NCBI RefSeq assembly: GCF_001590865.1
Contig: NZ_BBUY01000005.1
Coordinates: forward strand, 310,001-374,000
Source of the DNA: Streptomyces sp. NBRC 110611
GTDB lineage: Bacteria; Actinomycetota; Actinomycetes; Streptomycetales; Streptomycetaceae
DNA length: 64,000 bases
Reading direction: 5' to 3'
Shown here in pieces: positions 37,249 to 46,982 of this stretch. The notes beneath the pieces are model-generated. The model made no database searches. It was given only the letters and a program-made list of their open reading frames with translations, and was not told the DNA's origin. Both the position numbers and the translations under genes were made by a program. The stretch's first letter is position 1, and every line of letters begins with the position of its first letter.

Positions 37249-38072
37249 CACTCCCCCTCCTCTGCGGTGGAGCCGGGATCGCCGGCGGGGCCGTCGGCGG
37301 CGGGGCCGTCGGTAGTCGTCCGCGGGGCGACGACGTGGTCGGTGCCACGGGCGGGGGCGGCCTCGCCCTTGGCCAGGCGCAGGCCGATCAGGGAGGCGGG
37401 GCCGGCGCCTCCGGTGGCCTCGACGGCACCGGGCCGCTCGTCCGGGAAACCGGCGAGCATCCGGGCGGTCTGCCGGAAGGTGCACAGCGGGGCGCCGCGG
37501 GTGGGCTCCACGGTCCGGCCGGCCCGCAGGTCGTCGACCAGCTGCCGGGCGGACTCCGGCGTCTGGTTGTCGAAGAACTCCCAGTTGACCATCACGACCG
37601 GGGCGAAGTCACAGGCCGCGTTGCACTCGATGTGTTCGAGGGTGACCTTGCCGTCCGCGGTGGTCTCGCCGTTGCCGACGTCGAGGTGCTCGGTGAGTTC
37701 CTCGAAGATGGCGTCGCCGCCCATCACCGCGCACAGCGTGTTGGTGCAGACCCCGACCTGGTAGTCGCCGCCGTCCCGGCGCCGGTACATGGTGTAGAAG
37801 GTCGAGACGGCGGTGACCTCGGCGGTGGTCAGGCCGAGCAGCTCGGCGCAGAAGCGGATGCCAGTGCGGCTGACGAACCCTTCCTCCGCCTGGACGAGGT
37901 GCAGCAGCGGCAGCAGGGCCGAGCGCGCCCCGGGGTAGCGCGCGATCACCTCCTTGGCGTCCGCCTCCAGCCGGGCCCGGACGTCGGCCGGGTAGTCGGG
38001 GGCGGGGAGCGCGGGCATCCCCAGTTCGGTGGGGGGTTCGGGGGTTTCCCCCCGGGGAGACACAGTGGTCAC
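37248..38072 (-). CDS. nuoE: NADH-quinone oxidoreductase subunit E
   Basis: The GTG at 38072 overlaps the nuoD stop (GTGA); 274 residues, longer than the ~165 of E. coli owing to a ~95-residue acidic, Ala/Gly/Pro-rich C-terminal extension. The [2Fe-2S] ligands are in CTNTLC and [21 protein letters not shown] segment follows the core and is typical of actinomycete NuoE. It acts with NuoF in NADH oxidation. Confidence 0.96.
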   Translation of the reverse strand: MTTVSPRGETPEPPTELGMPALPAPDYPADVRARLEADAKEVIARYPGARSALLPLLHLVQAEEGFVSRTGIRFCAELLGLTTAEVTAVSTFYTMYRRRDGGDYQVGVCTNTLCAVMGGDAIFEELTEHLDVGNGETTADGKVTLEHIECNAACDFAPVVMVNWEFFDNQTPESARQLVDDLRAGRTVEPTRGAPLCTFRQTARMLAGFPDERPGAVEATGGAGPASLIGLRLAKGEAAPARGTDHVVAPRTTTDGPAADGPAGDPGSTAEEGE

Positions 38073-39445
38073 CGGTCGACGCCTCCCATCACGGGGTCGA
38101 TGGACGCGACGGCGACGATGACGTCGGCGACCTGGCCGCCTTCGCACATCGCCGCCATGGCCTGCAGGTTGGTGAAGGACGGGTCGCGGAAGTGCACCCG
38201 GCAGGGGCGGGTGCCGCCGTCGCTGACCGCGTGCACGCCCAGCTCGCCCCTGGGTGACTCGACGGCCGCGTAGGCCTGTCCGGGCGGGACGCGGAACCCC
38301 TCGGTCACGAGCTTGAAGTGGTGGATCAGGGCCTCCATCGAGGTGCCCATGATCTTCTTGATGTGGTCGAGGGAGTTCCCCAGGCCGTCCGGCCCGAGGG
38401 CCAGCTGCGCGGGCCAGGCGATCTTCTTGTCCGCGACCATCACGGGGCCGGGCTCCAGCCGGTCCAGGCACTGCTCGACGATCCGCAGCGACTGCCGCAT
38501 CTCCTCCAGCCGGACCAGGAACCGGCCGTAGGCGTCGCAGGAGTCGGCGGTCGGCACGTCGAACTCGTACGTGTCGTAGCCGCAGTACGGCTGCGCCTTG
38601 CGCAGGTCGTGCGGGAGCCCTGCGGAGCGCACGATCGGCCCGGTGGCGCCGGTGGCCATACAGCCGGCCAGGTCGAGGTAGCCGATGCCCTCCATGCGGC
38701 CCTTGAAGACCGGGTTTCCGGTGGCGAGCTTGTCGTACTCGGGGAGGTTCCTGCGCATCTTCCTGACGAAGGAGCGGACCTGGTCCACGGCGCCCGGGGG
38801 CAGGTCCTGGGCCAGGCCGCCGGGCCGGATGTAGGCGTGGTTCATCCGCAGGCCGGTGATCAGCTCGTAGATGTCCAGGATCAGTTCGCGGTCCCGGAAG
38901 CCGTAGATCATGATCGTGGTGGCGCCCAGCTCCATCCCGCCGGTGGCGATGGCGACGAGATGGGACGACAGCCGGTTGAGCTCCATCAACATCACGCGGA
39001 TGACCGTGGCCCGGTCGGGGATGTCGTCGGTGATGCCGAGCAGCCGCTCCACGGCCAGGCAGTAGGCGGTCTCGTTGAAGAAGGGGGTGAGGTAATCCAT
39101 CCTCGTGACGAAGGTGGTGCCCTGCGTCCAGGTCCGGTATTCGAGGTTCTTCTCGATGCCGGTGTGCAGATAGCCGATACCGCAGCGGGCCTCGGTGACG
39201 GTCTCCCCGTCGATCTCCAGGATCAGCCGCAGCACACCGTGCGTGGAGGGGTGCTGCGGCCCCATGTTGACGATGATCCGCTCGTCGTCGGACGTCACGG
39301 CGGAGGCCGCCACCTCGTCCCAGTCGCCGCCGGTGACGTTGTAGACGGTTCCCTCGGTGGTCTCACGGGCCAGGGACTGCGGTGTGTCGAAGTCGCTGGA
39401 CGTGTGGTGGCCGCTGGAGGAGTGGGAGTGCGGTGCAGTAGTCAT
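38069..39445 (-). CDS. nuoD: NADH-quinone oxidoreductase subunit D
   Basis: The ATG at 39445 shares a base with the nuoC stop (TGATG); 458 residues. This is the 49-kDa subunit forming the quinone site with NuoB. Conserved parts are [15 protein letters not shown], with the quinone-site His, [16 protein letters not shown] and [14 protein letters not shown]. The N-terminus is ~50 residues of His/Ser-rich variable sequence. Confidence 0.97.
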   Translation of the reverse strand: MTTAPHSHSSSGHHTSSDFDTPQSLARETTEGTVYNVTGGDWDEVAASAVTSDDERIIVNMGPQHPSTHGVLRLILEIDGETVTEARCGIGYLHTGIEKNLEYRTWTQGTTFVTRMDYLTPFFNETAYCLAVERLLGITDDIPDRATVIRVMLMELNRLSSHLVAIATGGMELGATTIMIYGFRDRELILDIYELITGLRMNHAYIRPGGLAQDLPPGAVDQVRSFVRKMRRNLPEYDKLATGNPVFKGRMEGIGYLDLAGCMATGATGPIVRSAGLPHDLRKAQPYCGYDTYEFDVPTADSCDAYGRFLVRLEEMRQSLRIVEQCLDRLEPGPVMVADKKIAWPAQLALGPDGLGNSLDHIKKIMGTSMEALIHHFKLVTEGFRVPPGQAYAAVESPRGELGVHAVSDGGTRPCRVHFRDPSFTNLQAMAAMCEGGQVADVIVAVASIDPVMGGVDR

Positions 39446-40287
39446 CAGCTGTACGACCTCCGCTGGTCGGGAGCCGGAATCCGGGCGCCCTTGTACTCGA
39501 CGGGGATGCCGCCGAGCGGGTAGTCCTTGCGCTGCGGGAAGCCCTGCCAGTCGTCCGGCATCATGATCCGGGTCAGTGCGGGATGGCCGTCGAAGATCAG
39601 GCCGAAGAAGTCGTAGGTCTCGCGCTCGTGCCAGTCGTTGGTTGGATAGACCCCGACCAGCGACGGGATGTGCGGGTCGGCATCCGGGGCGGAGACCTCC
39701 AGCCGGATCAGCCGGTTGTGGGTGATCGAGCGCAGGTGGTAGACGGCGTGCAGCTCGCGGCCCTGGTCGCCGGGGAAGTGCACCCCGCTGACGCCGGTGC
39801 ACAGCTCGAAGCGGAGCGCCGGGTCGTCCCGCAGGATCCGGGCGACGGCCGGCAGAGACTCCCGCGCGATGTGGAAGGTCAGCTCGCCACGGTCCACGAC
39901 GGTCTTCTCGATGACGTTCTCGGGGACCAGCCCCTGCTCGTCGAGGGCGCCCTCCAGCTCGTCGGCGATCTCGTCGAAATCGCCGGACCCTCCCCCGTCG
40001 CCGCCCGGACCTCCGTACGGCCGCTGGGAGGCGCCGGGCAGCCGGACGGTCCGCACGAGGCCGCCGTAGCCGCTGGTGTCGCCGCCGTTGCCGGCACCGA
40101 ACATCCCTCGGCGGGTGGCGATCACCTCGCCGGTGTCGTCGCGCTGCGCCGGGAGGGCGTCGGCGGTGCCGCCCGGCTCGCCGGGACGCTCCTGGGCCCG
40201 GCGCGCGGAATCCTGACCAGCGGGATCCTGACGGCCGGGATCCTGACCTCCGCGGCCCCGGTGCTCGGGGTTCTTCCGCTCACTCAT
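39445..40287 (-). CDS. nuoC: NADH-quinone oxidoreductase subunit C, with long variable N-terminus
   Basis: ATG start overlapping the nuoB stop; 280 residues. The 30-kDa subunit core (about residues 120-265) has [19 protein letters not shown], then [34 protein letters not shown]. The first ~100 residues are polar and low in complexity, partly encoded by short tandem repeats of GGATCCTGAC near 40205-40250 ([13 protein letters not shown]). They probably do not take part in catalysis. Confidence 0.95.
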   Translation of the reverse strand: MSERKNPEHRGRGGQDPGRQDPAGQDSARRAQERPGEPGGTADALPAQRDDTGEVIATRRGMFGAGNGGDTSGYGGLVRTVRLPGASQRPYGGPGGDGGGSGDFDEIADELEGALDEQGLVPENVIEKTVVDRGELTFHIARESLPAVARILRDDPALRFELCTGVSGVHFPGDQGRELHAVYHLRSITHNRLIRLEVSAPDADPHIPSLVGVYPTNDWHERETYDFFGLIFDGHPALTRIMMPDDWQGFPQRKDYPLGGIPVEYKGARIPAPDQRRSYS

Positions 40288-40838
40288 CGCAGCAGCCCCT
40301 TCATCTCGATCAGCGGGCGTGCCTTGAGGGCCGCTTCCTCGGCCTCGCGGGCGGCCTGCTGCTGATTGACCCCGAGCTTGGAGTGCTGGATCTTGTCGTG
40401 GAGCTTGAGGATGGCGTCCATCAGCATCTCGGGACGCGGCGGGCAGCCCGGCAAGTAGATATCGACGGGGACGATGTGGTCGACCCCTTGCACAATCGCG
40501 TAGTTATTGAACATTCCACCCGATGAGGCGCAAACCCCCATGGAGATCACCCACTTCGGGTTCGGCATCTGGTCGTAGACCTGCCGCAGTACGGGGGCCA
40601 TCTTCTGGCTCACCCGGCCGGCCACGATCATCAGATCCGCCTGCCGCGGGGAGCCGCGGAAGACCTCCATACCGAAGCGGGCCAGGTCGTACCGCCCGGC
40701 GCCGGTCGTCATCATCTCGATGGCGCAGCAGGCCAGTCCGAAGGTCGCGGGGAAGACCGATGACTTGCGCACCCAGCCCGCGGCCTGTTCGACAGTGGTC
40801 AGCAGAAAGCCGCTCGGCAGCTTTTCTTCCAGTCCCAT
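40284..40838 (-). CDS. nuoB: NADH-quinone oxidoreductase subunit B
   Basis: ATG start; 184 residues, normal size. It holds the N2 [4Fe-4S] cluster, the last before quinone: tandem Cys in [11 protein letters not shown], one in [16 protein letters not shown] and one in [14 protein letters not shown]. It lies 9 bases after nuoA and overlaps nuoC by four bases. Confidence 0.97.
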   Translation of the reverse strand: MGLEEKLPSGFLLTTVEQAAGWVRKSSVFPATFGLACCAIEMMTTGAGRYDLARFGMEVFRGSPRQADLMIVAGRVSQKMAPVLRQVYDQMPNPKWVISMGVCASSGGMFNNYAIVQGVDHIVPVDIYLPGCPPRPEMLMDAILKLHDKIQHSKLGVNQQQAAREAEEAALKARPLIEMKGLLR

Positions 40839-40847
40839 GTGTGGCCC

Positions 40848-41207
40848 CTAGTCCCATTCCAGGCCGCCACGACGCCAGACATAGGCGTAGGCGACGAAGA
40901 CGGTGAGCGCGAAGAGGAGCATCTCGACGAGCCCGAACAGCCCCAGGGCGTCGAAGGTGACGGCCCAGGGATAGAGGAAGACGATCTCGATGTCGAAGAC
41001 GATGAAGAGCATCGCCGTCAGGTAGTACTTGATCGGGAAACGACCGCCACCGGACGGTTGTGGTGTCGGCTCGATTCCGCATTCGTACGCCTCGAGCTTG
41101 GCCCGGTTGTAGCGCCGCGGCCCGACGAGCGAGGCCATGACGACGGAGAAGATCGCAAAGCCTGCCCCGAGGGCTCCCAGTACGAGGATGGGCGCGTAAG
41201 CGTTCAC
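40848..41207 (-). CDS. nuoA: NADH-quinone oxidoreductase subunit A
   Basis: The GTG at 41207 after GGGAGCGAG is the likely start; the frame is open to 41354, but that part covers the operator. It has 119 residues and three membrane helices. EAYECGIEPTPQPSGGGRFPIKYYLTAMLFIVFDIE shows the conserved Cys loop and the acidic helix near the quinone site. First gene of the operon. Confidence 0.96.
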   Translation of the reverse strand: MNAYAPILVLGALGAGFAIFSVVMASLVGPRRYNRAKLEAYECGIEPTPQPSGGGRFPIKYYLTAMLFIVFDIEIVFLYPWAVTFDALGLFGLVEMLLFALTVFVAYAYVWRRGGLEWD

Positions 41208-41991
41208 CGTCCTCGCTCCCTTCAGTCGACGATGACTGGATGGCGGTCCGCTCGGGCTCTTCGAGTGCCCCCTGATTGCCCTATGGAGATCTCTCCCTGC
41301 CCTCACGGAGATCGTGCACATGTGAGGCAGTTCACAAGCCCAAGCCGCCTGCATCTTATGCCCGCCGGTCTGTGATCTGCGACACGGGGGCGGTCAACGC
41401 CTTTGTGATCTTTACCACCCGGCGAAGGATCATGAAGCGGGGCGAGGGGCGATCTTCATACGTGAAGCGCGCAAGTGATCACGAGAGGTGACATTCGCAT
41501 GGGTTACCGCTGGCCAGGATCGACTGGCCAATATCAAGTGGTGGCCGCCACAGGCAAATTGGCACCCGGTGCCCCCAACTGATATAGGAGGCAGGCCCGT
41601 CGGCGCGACCCCGGCGCGCGGCGGCCGTCCGGGCGGATGGCACGCCGGCGCGCACGCCCTTTCACGGGCGATACCCGGACCGCGACCCGCTCCAGATCAC
41701 GGTCGCATCACGGGAACATAACGGGCACTCAAGAGTGACCTATCCCACCCGAATTGCCGCGCCAGATCCTTGACGCCCGAGAGCCCTTGGCGTGGCGCGC
41801 GGAGAAGTGGTAAGCGCCCCGCAGGCCCGTACGGGGCAGCAAATGCCGTGCGCAGGAACATGATCACGAAATCCGGACATCGCGCCGCCGACTCGACGGG
41901 TAGTCAAAAGTCCGTTTTGTTCGTCGCGTACGCGTCAAGTGTGGCGCAACACACCTTTGTTGGCAGCAACCTGAGGCTCCTGATAGCCGTT
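41208..41991. other. Divergent promoter region between nuoA and the NlpC/P60 gene
   Basis: About 780 bases without a credible gene; plus-strand frames at 41276-41721 give low-complexity peptides without ribosome sites. It contains the Rex-type operator listed separately. The 41500-41990 part should be the promoter and long leader of the NlpC/P60 gene; I looked for the conserved segments of a c-di-AMP (ydaO) riboswitch and did not find them. An imperfect GC-rich inverted repeat (CCGCGCCA near 41758 with TGGCGCGCGG-like bases near 41792) may form a leader hairpin. Confidence 0.55.
41320..41337. promoter_or_regulatory. Rex-type operator upstream of nuoA
   Basis: ATGTGA (41320-41325), six bases, then TCACAA (41332-41337) matches the TTGTGA-N6-TCACAA pattern of the Streptomyces Rex operator with one mismatch. 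Rex senses the NADH/NAD+ ratio and is known in Streptomyces coelicolor to control nuo and cyd genes. The site lies 113 bases upstream of the nuoA start. Confidence 0.75.
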
Positions 41992-42855
41992 ATGCCCATG
42001 TCCCCGAACGCACTCATACCCAGCCACCGGAAGCCCCGTCGCTCCGCGTCCTCGCGCGCGCTGCGCGCGGGTGTGACCGGTGGCTTCCTCACTCTCGCCG
42101 TGACCGGCGCGACCGTACCGGCCAACGCCACGGACAAGCCCGTCGCCGAAACCCAGGAGATGCCGACGATCACGGCCGCGCTGGCGACCAGCGCGGCCAA
42201 GAGCGCCGACACCGCCGAGCAGGTCGCGTTCACCTACGAGCGTCAGGCGCTCCAGGACACCGCCTTCTCCCAGGCCGCCAAGGCCGCCGAGGAGCAGGCC
42301 ACCGAGGCCGTGGAGAAGGCCAAGGCCGAGGCCGAGGCGAAGAAGAAGGCCGAGGAGGAGCGGAAGGCCGAGGAGGCCGCGCAGGCCCGCGCCTCGCGCT
42401 CCGCCGACCGTACGACCCTGACCGGCTCGTCGGCCGGTTCGTCCGACAGCTCGTCGTCCGGGTCCTCCGCCTCGACCTCGACCCCCTCGTCGTCCGCCAC
42501 CGGTTCCGCCGCCACGCTGGTCTCCTTCCTCAAGGCGCAGCTGGGCAAGGCGTACGTGCTGGGCGCCACCGGCTCCTCGTCGTACGACTGCTCGGGCCTG
42601 ACCATGGCCGCGTTCAAGCAGATCGGTATCGACCTGCCGCGCGTCTCGCAGGACCAGTCCACCACCGGTACCCAGGTGAGCCTGAGCAACCTCCAGGTCG
42701 GCGACATCCTGTACTGGGGCAGCGCGGGCAGCGCCTACCACGTCGCCGTCTACACCGGGGACGGCAAGTTCATCGGCGCCCAGAACCCGAGCACCGGCAT
42801 CGTCGAGCGCCCGCTCAACTACGACATGCCGACCGGCGCGGTGCGCGTCCTCTGA
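41992..42855 (+). CDS. Secreted NlpC/P60 cell-wall endopeptidase
   Basis: The ATG at 41992 (with another at 41998) is the best start, although its ribosome site is weak; the frame is open to 41770. It has 287 residues. An N-terminal basic stretch and hydrophobic segment (AGVTGGFLTLAVTGATVPANA) form a signal peptide. An Ala/Glu/Lys-rich coiled coil (about 80-140) and a Ser/Thr-rich linker lead to the C-terminal NlpC/P60 domain, with catalytic C200 (YDCSGLT) and H250 (AYHVAVYTG). It hydrolyses peptide cross-links in peptidoglycan. Confidence 0.93.
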   Translation: MPMSPNALIPSHRKPRRSASSRALRAGVTGGFLTLAVTGATVPANATDKPVAETQEMPTITAALATSAAKSADTAEQVAFTYERQALQDTAFSQAAKAAEEQATEAVEKAKAEAEAKKKAEEERKAEEAAQARASRSADRTTLTGSSAGSSDSSSSGSSASTSTPSSSATGSAATLVSFLKAQLGKAYVLGATGSSSYDCSGLTMAAFKQIGIDLPRVSQDQSTTGTQVSLSNLQVGDILYWGSAGSAYHVAVYTGDGKFIGAQNPSTGIVERPLNYDMPTGAVRVL

Positions 42856-42883
42856 GGACCCGTCCTCTGAGGAATCCCTCGCC

Positions 42884-42920
42884 GGAACCGCCCCTCCCGC
42901 CGCCCGGGAGGGGCGGTTCC
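42884..42920. terminator. Bidirectional terminator, perfect 16-bp stem
   Basis: GGAACCGCCCCTCCCG at 42884-42899 pairs perfectly with CGGGAGGGGCGGTTCC at 42905-42920 around a 5-base loop, between the convergent NlpC/P60 and reductase genes. It lies 29 bases after one stop and 14 bases beyond the other. Confidence 0.9.
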
Positions 42921-42933
42921 GCGCGTACGGGCG

Positions 42934-44253
42934 TCACGCCTTCGGCGCGACCTTGCTCAGCCCGTTGATGATCCGGTCCATGGCGTCGCCGCCCGTGGGG
43001 TCGGTGAGGTTGGCCAGCATCTTGAGGGTGAAGCGCATCAGCAGCGGGTGGGTCAGGCCGCGCTGGGTGGCGATCTGCATGACCTTGGGGTTGCCGATGA
43101 GCTTCACGAAGGCGCGGCCGAGCGAGTAGTAGCCGCCGTAGGTGTCTTTGAGGACCTTCGGGTAGCGCTGCAGGGCCAGCTCGCGCTGGACGTACGTGGC
43201 GCGGGCGTGCGCCTGGACGATGACCTCGGCGGCGATCGCTCCGGACTCCATGGCGTACGCGATGCCCTCGCCGTTGAACGGGTTGACCAGGCCGCCCGCG
43301 TCGCCGACCAGCAGCAGTCCGCGCGTGTAGTGCGGCTGCCGGTTGAAGGCCATGGGCAGCGCCGCGCCGCGGATCGGACCGGTCATGTTCTCCGGCGTGT
43401 AGCCCCAGTCGGCGGGCATAGAGGCACACCACGCTTTGAGGATCTCCCGCCAGTCCAGCTCCCGGAAGCCCGCGGAGGTGTTGAGCACCCCCAGGCCGAC
43501 ATTGCTCGTACCGTCGCCCATGCCGAAGATCCACCCGTAGCCGGGCAGCAGCCGGTCCTGGGCGCCGCGACGGTCCCACAGCTCCAGCCAGGACTCCAGG
43601 TAGTCGTCGTCGTGCCGGGGCGAGGTGAAGTACGTGCGGACGGCCACGCCCATGGGGCGGTCCTCGCGCCGGTGCAGGCCCATGGCCAGCGACAGCCGGG
43701 TGGAGTTGCCGTCGGCGGCGACGACGAGCGGCGCATGGAAGGTGACCGGGGTCTTCTCCTCACCGAGCTTCGCGTGCACGCCGGTGATGCGGCCGGTCAA
43801 CTCGTTGATGACGGGCGCGCCGACGTTGCAGCGCTCGTAGAGGCGGGCGCCGGCCTTCTGGGCCTGCCGCGCCAGCTGCTCGTCGAAGTCGTCGCGCCTG
43901 CGGACGAGCCCGTAGTCCGGGAACGAGGCCAGCTCCGGCCAGTCCAGCTGCAGCCGGGAGCCGCCGCCGATGATCCGCAGCCCCTTGTTGCGCAGCCAGC
44001 CCGCCTCCTCCGAGATGTCGATACCCATCGCGACCAGCTGCTTGACGGCGCGCGGCGTCAGACCGTCACCGCAGACCTTCTCGCGCGGGAACGCCGTCTT
44101 CTCCAGCAGGAGTACGTCCAGACCGGACTTGGCGAGGTGGTAGGCCGTGGTCGAGCCGGCGGGACCGGCCCCGACGACGATCACGTCCGCGGTGTGCTCC
44201 GAGCGGGCTGTGGTCACGGAATCGGTCACGGACGCGGACGCGGACTCGGTCAC
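42934..44253 (-). CDS. Geranylgeranyl-reductase-family flavoprotein (possible menaquinone side-chain reductase)
   Basis: The GTG at 44253 with GGGAG upstream is the likely start; the frame is open to 44322. It has 439 residues. The Rossmann FAD motif is VIVVGAGPAGSTTAYHLAKSG; CGDGLTPRAV and GLLLVGDAGGLVNPFNGEGI, the second FAD contact, are typical of the family. Members reduce isoprenoid double bonds: geranylgeranyl chains in archaea and plants, and one double bond of the menaquinone tail (MenJ) in mycobacteria. Here, with polyprenyl synthase, mqn and nuo genes nearby, reduction of the menaquinone tail is the likely role, inferred from context. Confidence 0.85.
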   Translation of the reverse strand: MTESASASVTDSVTTARSEHTADVIVVGAGPAGSTTAYHLAKSGLDVLLLEKTAFPREKVCGDGLTPRAVKQLVAMGIDISEEAGWLRNKGLRIIGGGSRLQLDWPELASFPDYGLVRRRDDFDEQLARQAQKAGARLYERCNVGAPVINELTGRITGVHAKLGEEKTPVTFHAPLVVAADGNSTRLSLAMGLHRREDRPMGVAVRTYFTSPRHDDDYLESWLELWDRRGAQDRLLPGYGWIFGMGDGTSNVGLGVLNTSAGFRELDWREILKAWCASMPADWGYTPENMTGPIRGAALPMAFNRQPHYTRGLLLVGDAGGLVNPFNGEGIAYAMESGAIAAEVIVQAHARATYVQRELALQRYPKVLKDTYGGYYSLGRAFVKLIGNPKVMQIATQRGLTHPLLMRFTLKMLANLTDPTGGDAMDRIINGLSKVAPKA

Positions 44254-44489
44254 GGCGTAGTCTCCCGGAAGTCGATAGAAGTCGATATCCGGATATCTGG
44301 GCATCTGGGTACCGACCGGCACTGGGCACGCTCAGTCTATGGGGGCCCCGGCCGCGCAGAACCTGAAGGGTTGGCCCGTAGACGTCCCGTGGACGTCCGG
44401 CCCGTAGGCGTCAGGTGGGCGATCCGTGGCGTCCCGTGGGCGGGCATACCGTGCGCACGGTATGTGCGCGGCGTGAGTACCGTTACCGG

Positions 44490-45401
44490 ATGCTGGACCG
44501 ACTGGAGATCGAGAGCTTTCTGACCCTCGCCGAGGAGCTGCACTTCGGCCGCACCGCCGAACGCCTTCAGGTGTCGCGCGCCAGGGTGAGTCAGATCGTC
44601 CAGCGGCTGGAACGCCGGGTCGGCGCACCGCTCTTCGACCGCACCAGTCGCCGCGTACGGCTCACCCCACTCGGCCGGCGTCTGCTCGACGACGTGGAGC
44701 CGGGCTACCGCCGCATCGAACGCGGCCTGGCGGCGGCACAGGCCGCGGCGAAGGACATGGCGGGGCACCTGACCGTGGGCTATCTGGGCGCCGCGGCCGG
44801 GGAGTTCGTGCTGGACGCGATCCGCGTCTTCACCCGCCGCCACCGGGAAGCCGACGTCCAGATCTACGAGACACAGGTCAGGGACCTGCTCGGACCGCTG
44901 CGCTCCGGCGAGGTGGACCTCCTGGTCACGCAGTTCCCCGTGGAGGAACCGGACCTGGTCCGTGGCCCCGTGGTGCTCCGCGTCCCGCGGATGCTGGCCG
45001 TCCCTGCCAACCACTCCCTCGCCAAGCAGAACACCGCGTCACTGGAGGACCTGGCCCGTGACCGCGTCTTCGCCTGCTCCGGACACGTACCGGACTACTG
45101 GCAGGAACACCTGACGCCCTCGTCCACGCCGAGCGGCCGGCCGATCCGGCGCGGGCGGTCCGCGGCGACCGTGCAGGAAACACTGGCCATGGTCGGGGCG
45201 GGGCAGGGCATCTCCCCCGTGGGAGCCGATGTCGCCGCGTACCTCACTCCCGGAAACGTCGTCTACCTCCCGTTCCGCGACGCCGCCCCGCTGGAGTACG
45301 GGCTGGTCTGGCGCACGTACGGGACGACCGCCCGCAGCAGGGAGTTCATCGACGTGGCCACGGAGGTCGCGGCGGATACCCGTACCGCACGTGATCGGTA
45401 A
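44490..45401 (+). CDS. LysR-family transcriptional regulator
   Basis: The ATG at 44490 begins MLDRLEIESFLTLAEELHFGR, the usual LysR start; the frame extends to 44415. It has 303 residues. The winged helix-turn-helix (about 1-62) includes RTAERLQVSRARVSQIVQRLE, with Arg where many LysR proteins have Gln. The C-terminal periplasmic-binding-like effector domain follows. It is divergent from the reductase gene and 67 bases upstream of the MFS gene on the same strand, so it may control either. Confidence 0.92.
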   Translation: MLDRLEIESFLTLAEELHFGRTAERLQVSRARVSQIVQRLERRVGAPLFDRTSRRVRLTPLGRRLLDDVEPGYRRIERGLAAAQAAAKDMAGHLTVGYLGAAAGEFVLDAIRVFTRRHREADVQIYETQVRDLLGPLRSGEVDLLVTQFPVEEPDLVRGPVVLRVPRMLAVPANHSLAKQNTASLEDLARDRVFACSGHVPDYWQEHLTPSSTPSGRPIRRGRSAATVQETLAMVGAGQGISPVGADVAAYLTPGNVVYLPFRDAAPLEYGLVWRTYGTTARSREFIDVATEVAADTRTARDR

Positions 45402-45468
45402 ACGTGGCTAACCGGTCGTTGAGCAACCAGTAGCTGATCAACAGCGATCGGGCCACAAAGCTGGCGGC

Positions 45469-46815
45469 ATGACCAACGACCTGTCAGCCGCACCACCCCC
45501 CGGGCCCGCTGCGTCCTCTGTGTCGCCTGCGTCCTCTACGTCCGCTGTGTCTTCTGCATCGTCTGTGTCCTCTGTACCGTCCGCGCCTCCTGACATGGAC
45601 AAGCGCCGCCCGGCCCGGGGCCGAGGCCGGGGCCGGGGATCCGCAGCCGGCACCCTGCCGGCGCTCGCGCTGGGGGCCTTCGCCGTGGGAACCACCGAAG
45701 TCGTCATCGCCGGCCTGTTGCCCGAGATCGCGGGCGACCTGGGCGTCCCGCTTCCCACCGCCGGACTGCTGGTGTCGGGCTACGCGCTGGGCATGGTGAT
45801 CGGTGCTCCGCTGCTGGCCGTACTCGGGGCGAGAGCCCCCCGGAAACGGTTGCTGCTGTGGCTGGTCGGCCTGTTCATCGCCGCGAGCCTGCTCAGCGCC
45901 GTGGCGCCCGGATACGGAGTGCTGCTGGCGGGCCGGGTGCTCACCGCACTCGCCGGTGGCGCCTACGTCGGCACCGCCTCGGTGGTGGCCGCCGGCATCG
46001 TCGCCCCGCACCGGAAGGCCGGCGCGATCGCCGTCGTCTTCATGGGGCTCAGTATCGCCAACGTGCTGGGCGTGCCCGGCGGGACGGCGCTGGGGCAGGC
46101 ACTCGGCTGGCGGGCCACCTTCTGGGCCGTGACCGTGATCGGCGTGGTCCTGCTGGTGGCACTGGCCCTGCTCGTTCCCTTCGTCCCCGCCGAAGAGGGG
46201 GCCGGCTTCCGCGCGGAACTGGCCGTCTTCCGGCGCGGCCGGGTATGGCGCGCCCTGGCCGCGACCGCCTTCGGCTGGGCTCCCTTCCTCACCGTGCTCA
46301 CCTACATAGCGCCGATACTCGTGGACGTCACCGGATTCAGCGAGCGGACGGTACCGCTCATGCTGGTGCTGATCGGCGCCGGGATGGTGGCCGGAACCCC
46401 GCTCGCGGGCCGGCTGGCGGACCGGGCCCTGGCTCCCACGCTGTACGGGGCACTGACCGGTGTCGCCGTCGTGTCCCTGGCGCTTCTGGCGGCCGTACAC
46501 AGCAAGCCCGCCGCGGTCGTCGGGTTCTTCCTGTTCGGCCTGGTCGGGGCCGCCGTCATCCCGCCCTTGCAGACCCGGGTCATGGCCACGGCCCAGGGCG
46601 CGGACAATCTCGCCTCGGCCGCCAACATCTCGGCCTTCAACATCGGCAACGCCGGTGGGCCCCTCCTGGCCGGAACCGCGCTCGCCGCCGGGGGCGGCTA
46701 CACCGCCCCCCTGTGGATCGCCGCGCTGCTGGGGTTCGCCGGCCTGCTTCTGGCGTACACACCGAAGCCGAAGGCCTCACCACCGGCAACACCGGCAACA
46801 CCGGAACCTCGATAG
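45469..46815 (+). CDS. MFS efflux transporter (DHA1, AraJ/YdhP-like)
   Basis: ATG start; a poor ribosome site (GGCGG at 4 bases) and a later in-frame ATG at about 45595 (MDKRRPARG) leave the start uncertain. It has 448 residues, twelve membrane helices after a ~45-residue Ser-rich N-terminus encoded by short TCCTCTGTGTC-type repeats. Typical MFS parts are GTTEVVIAGLLPEIAGDLGVP, LTALAGGAYVGTASVVAAGI and GVPGGTALGQALGWRATFW (antiporter motif C). It likely exports a drug or small metabolite under control of the upstream LysR protein. Confidence 0.9.
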   Translation: MTNDLSAAPPPGPAASSVSPASSTSAVSSASSVSSVPSAPPDMDKRRPARGRGRGRGSAAGTLPALALGAFAVGTTEVVIAGLLPEIAGDLGVPLPTAGLLVSGYALGMVIGAPLLAVLGARAPRKRLLLWLVGLFIAASLLSAVAPGYGVLLAGRVLTALAGGAYVGTASVVAAGIVAPHRKAGAIAVVFMGLSIANVLGVPGGTALGQALGWRATFWAVTVIGVVLLVALALLVPFVPAEEGAGFRAELAVFRRGRVWRALAATAFGWAPFLTVLTYIAPILVDVTGFSERTVPLMLVLIGAGMVAGTPLAGRLADRALAPTLYGALTGVAVVSLALLAAVHSKPAAVVGFFLFGLVGAAVIPPLQTRVMATAQGADNLASAANISAFNIGNAGGPLLAGTALAAGGGYTAPLWIAALLGFAGLLLAYTPKPKASPPATPATPEPR

Positions 46816-46982
46816 CGCACAACGGCGGGCACAACGCAGGCAGCCGAGGGCGGAGGCAGACCAAGCGAGGGCAAACCAAGGGCGAACCGAGAATGCCTCA
46901 TTCGTGCCCAGCGCATCGCCCCGTGCCTCCCTACTGTGGGAGCCGCTTGGTCGTGCTGCGTGGTGTGGAGGGTGGAGGCGGC

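Noticed and set aside
41488..41721. Plus-strand frame between nuoA and the NlpC/P60 gene
   Set aside because: Pro/Gly/Ala-rich, no ribosome site, lies in a promoter region.
41500..41990. Possible c-di-AMP (ydaO) riboswitch before the NlpC/P60 gene
   Set aside because: Such switches precede related cell-wall hydrolase genes in actinomycetes, but the conserved segments are not visible here.
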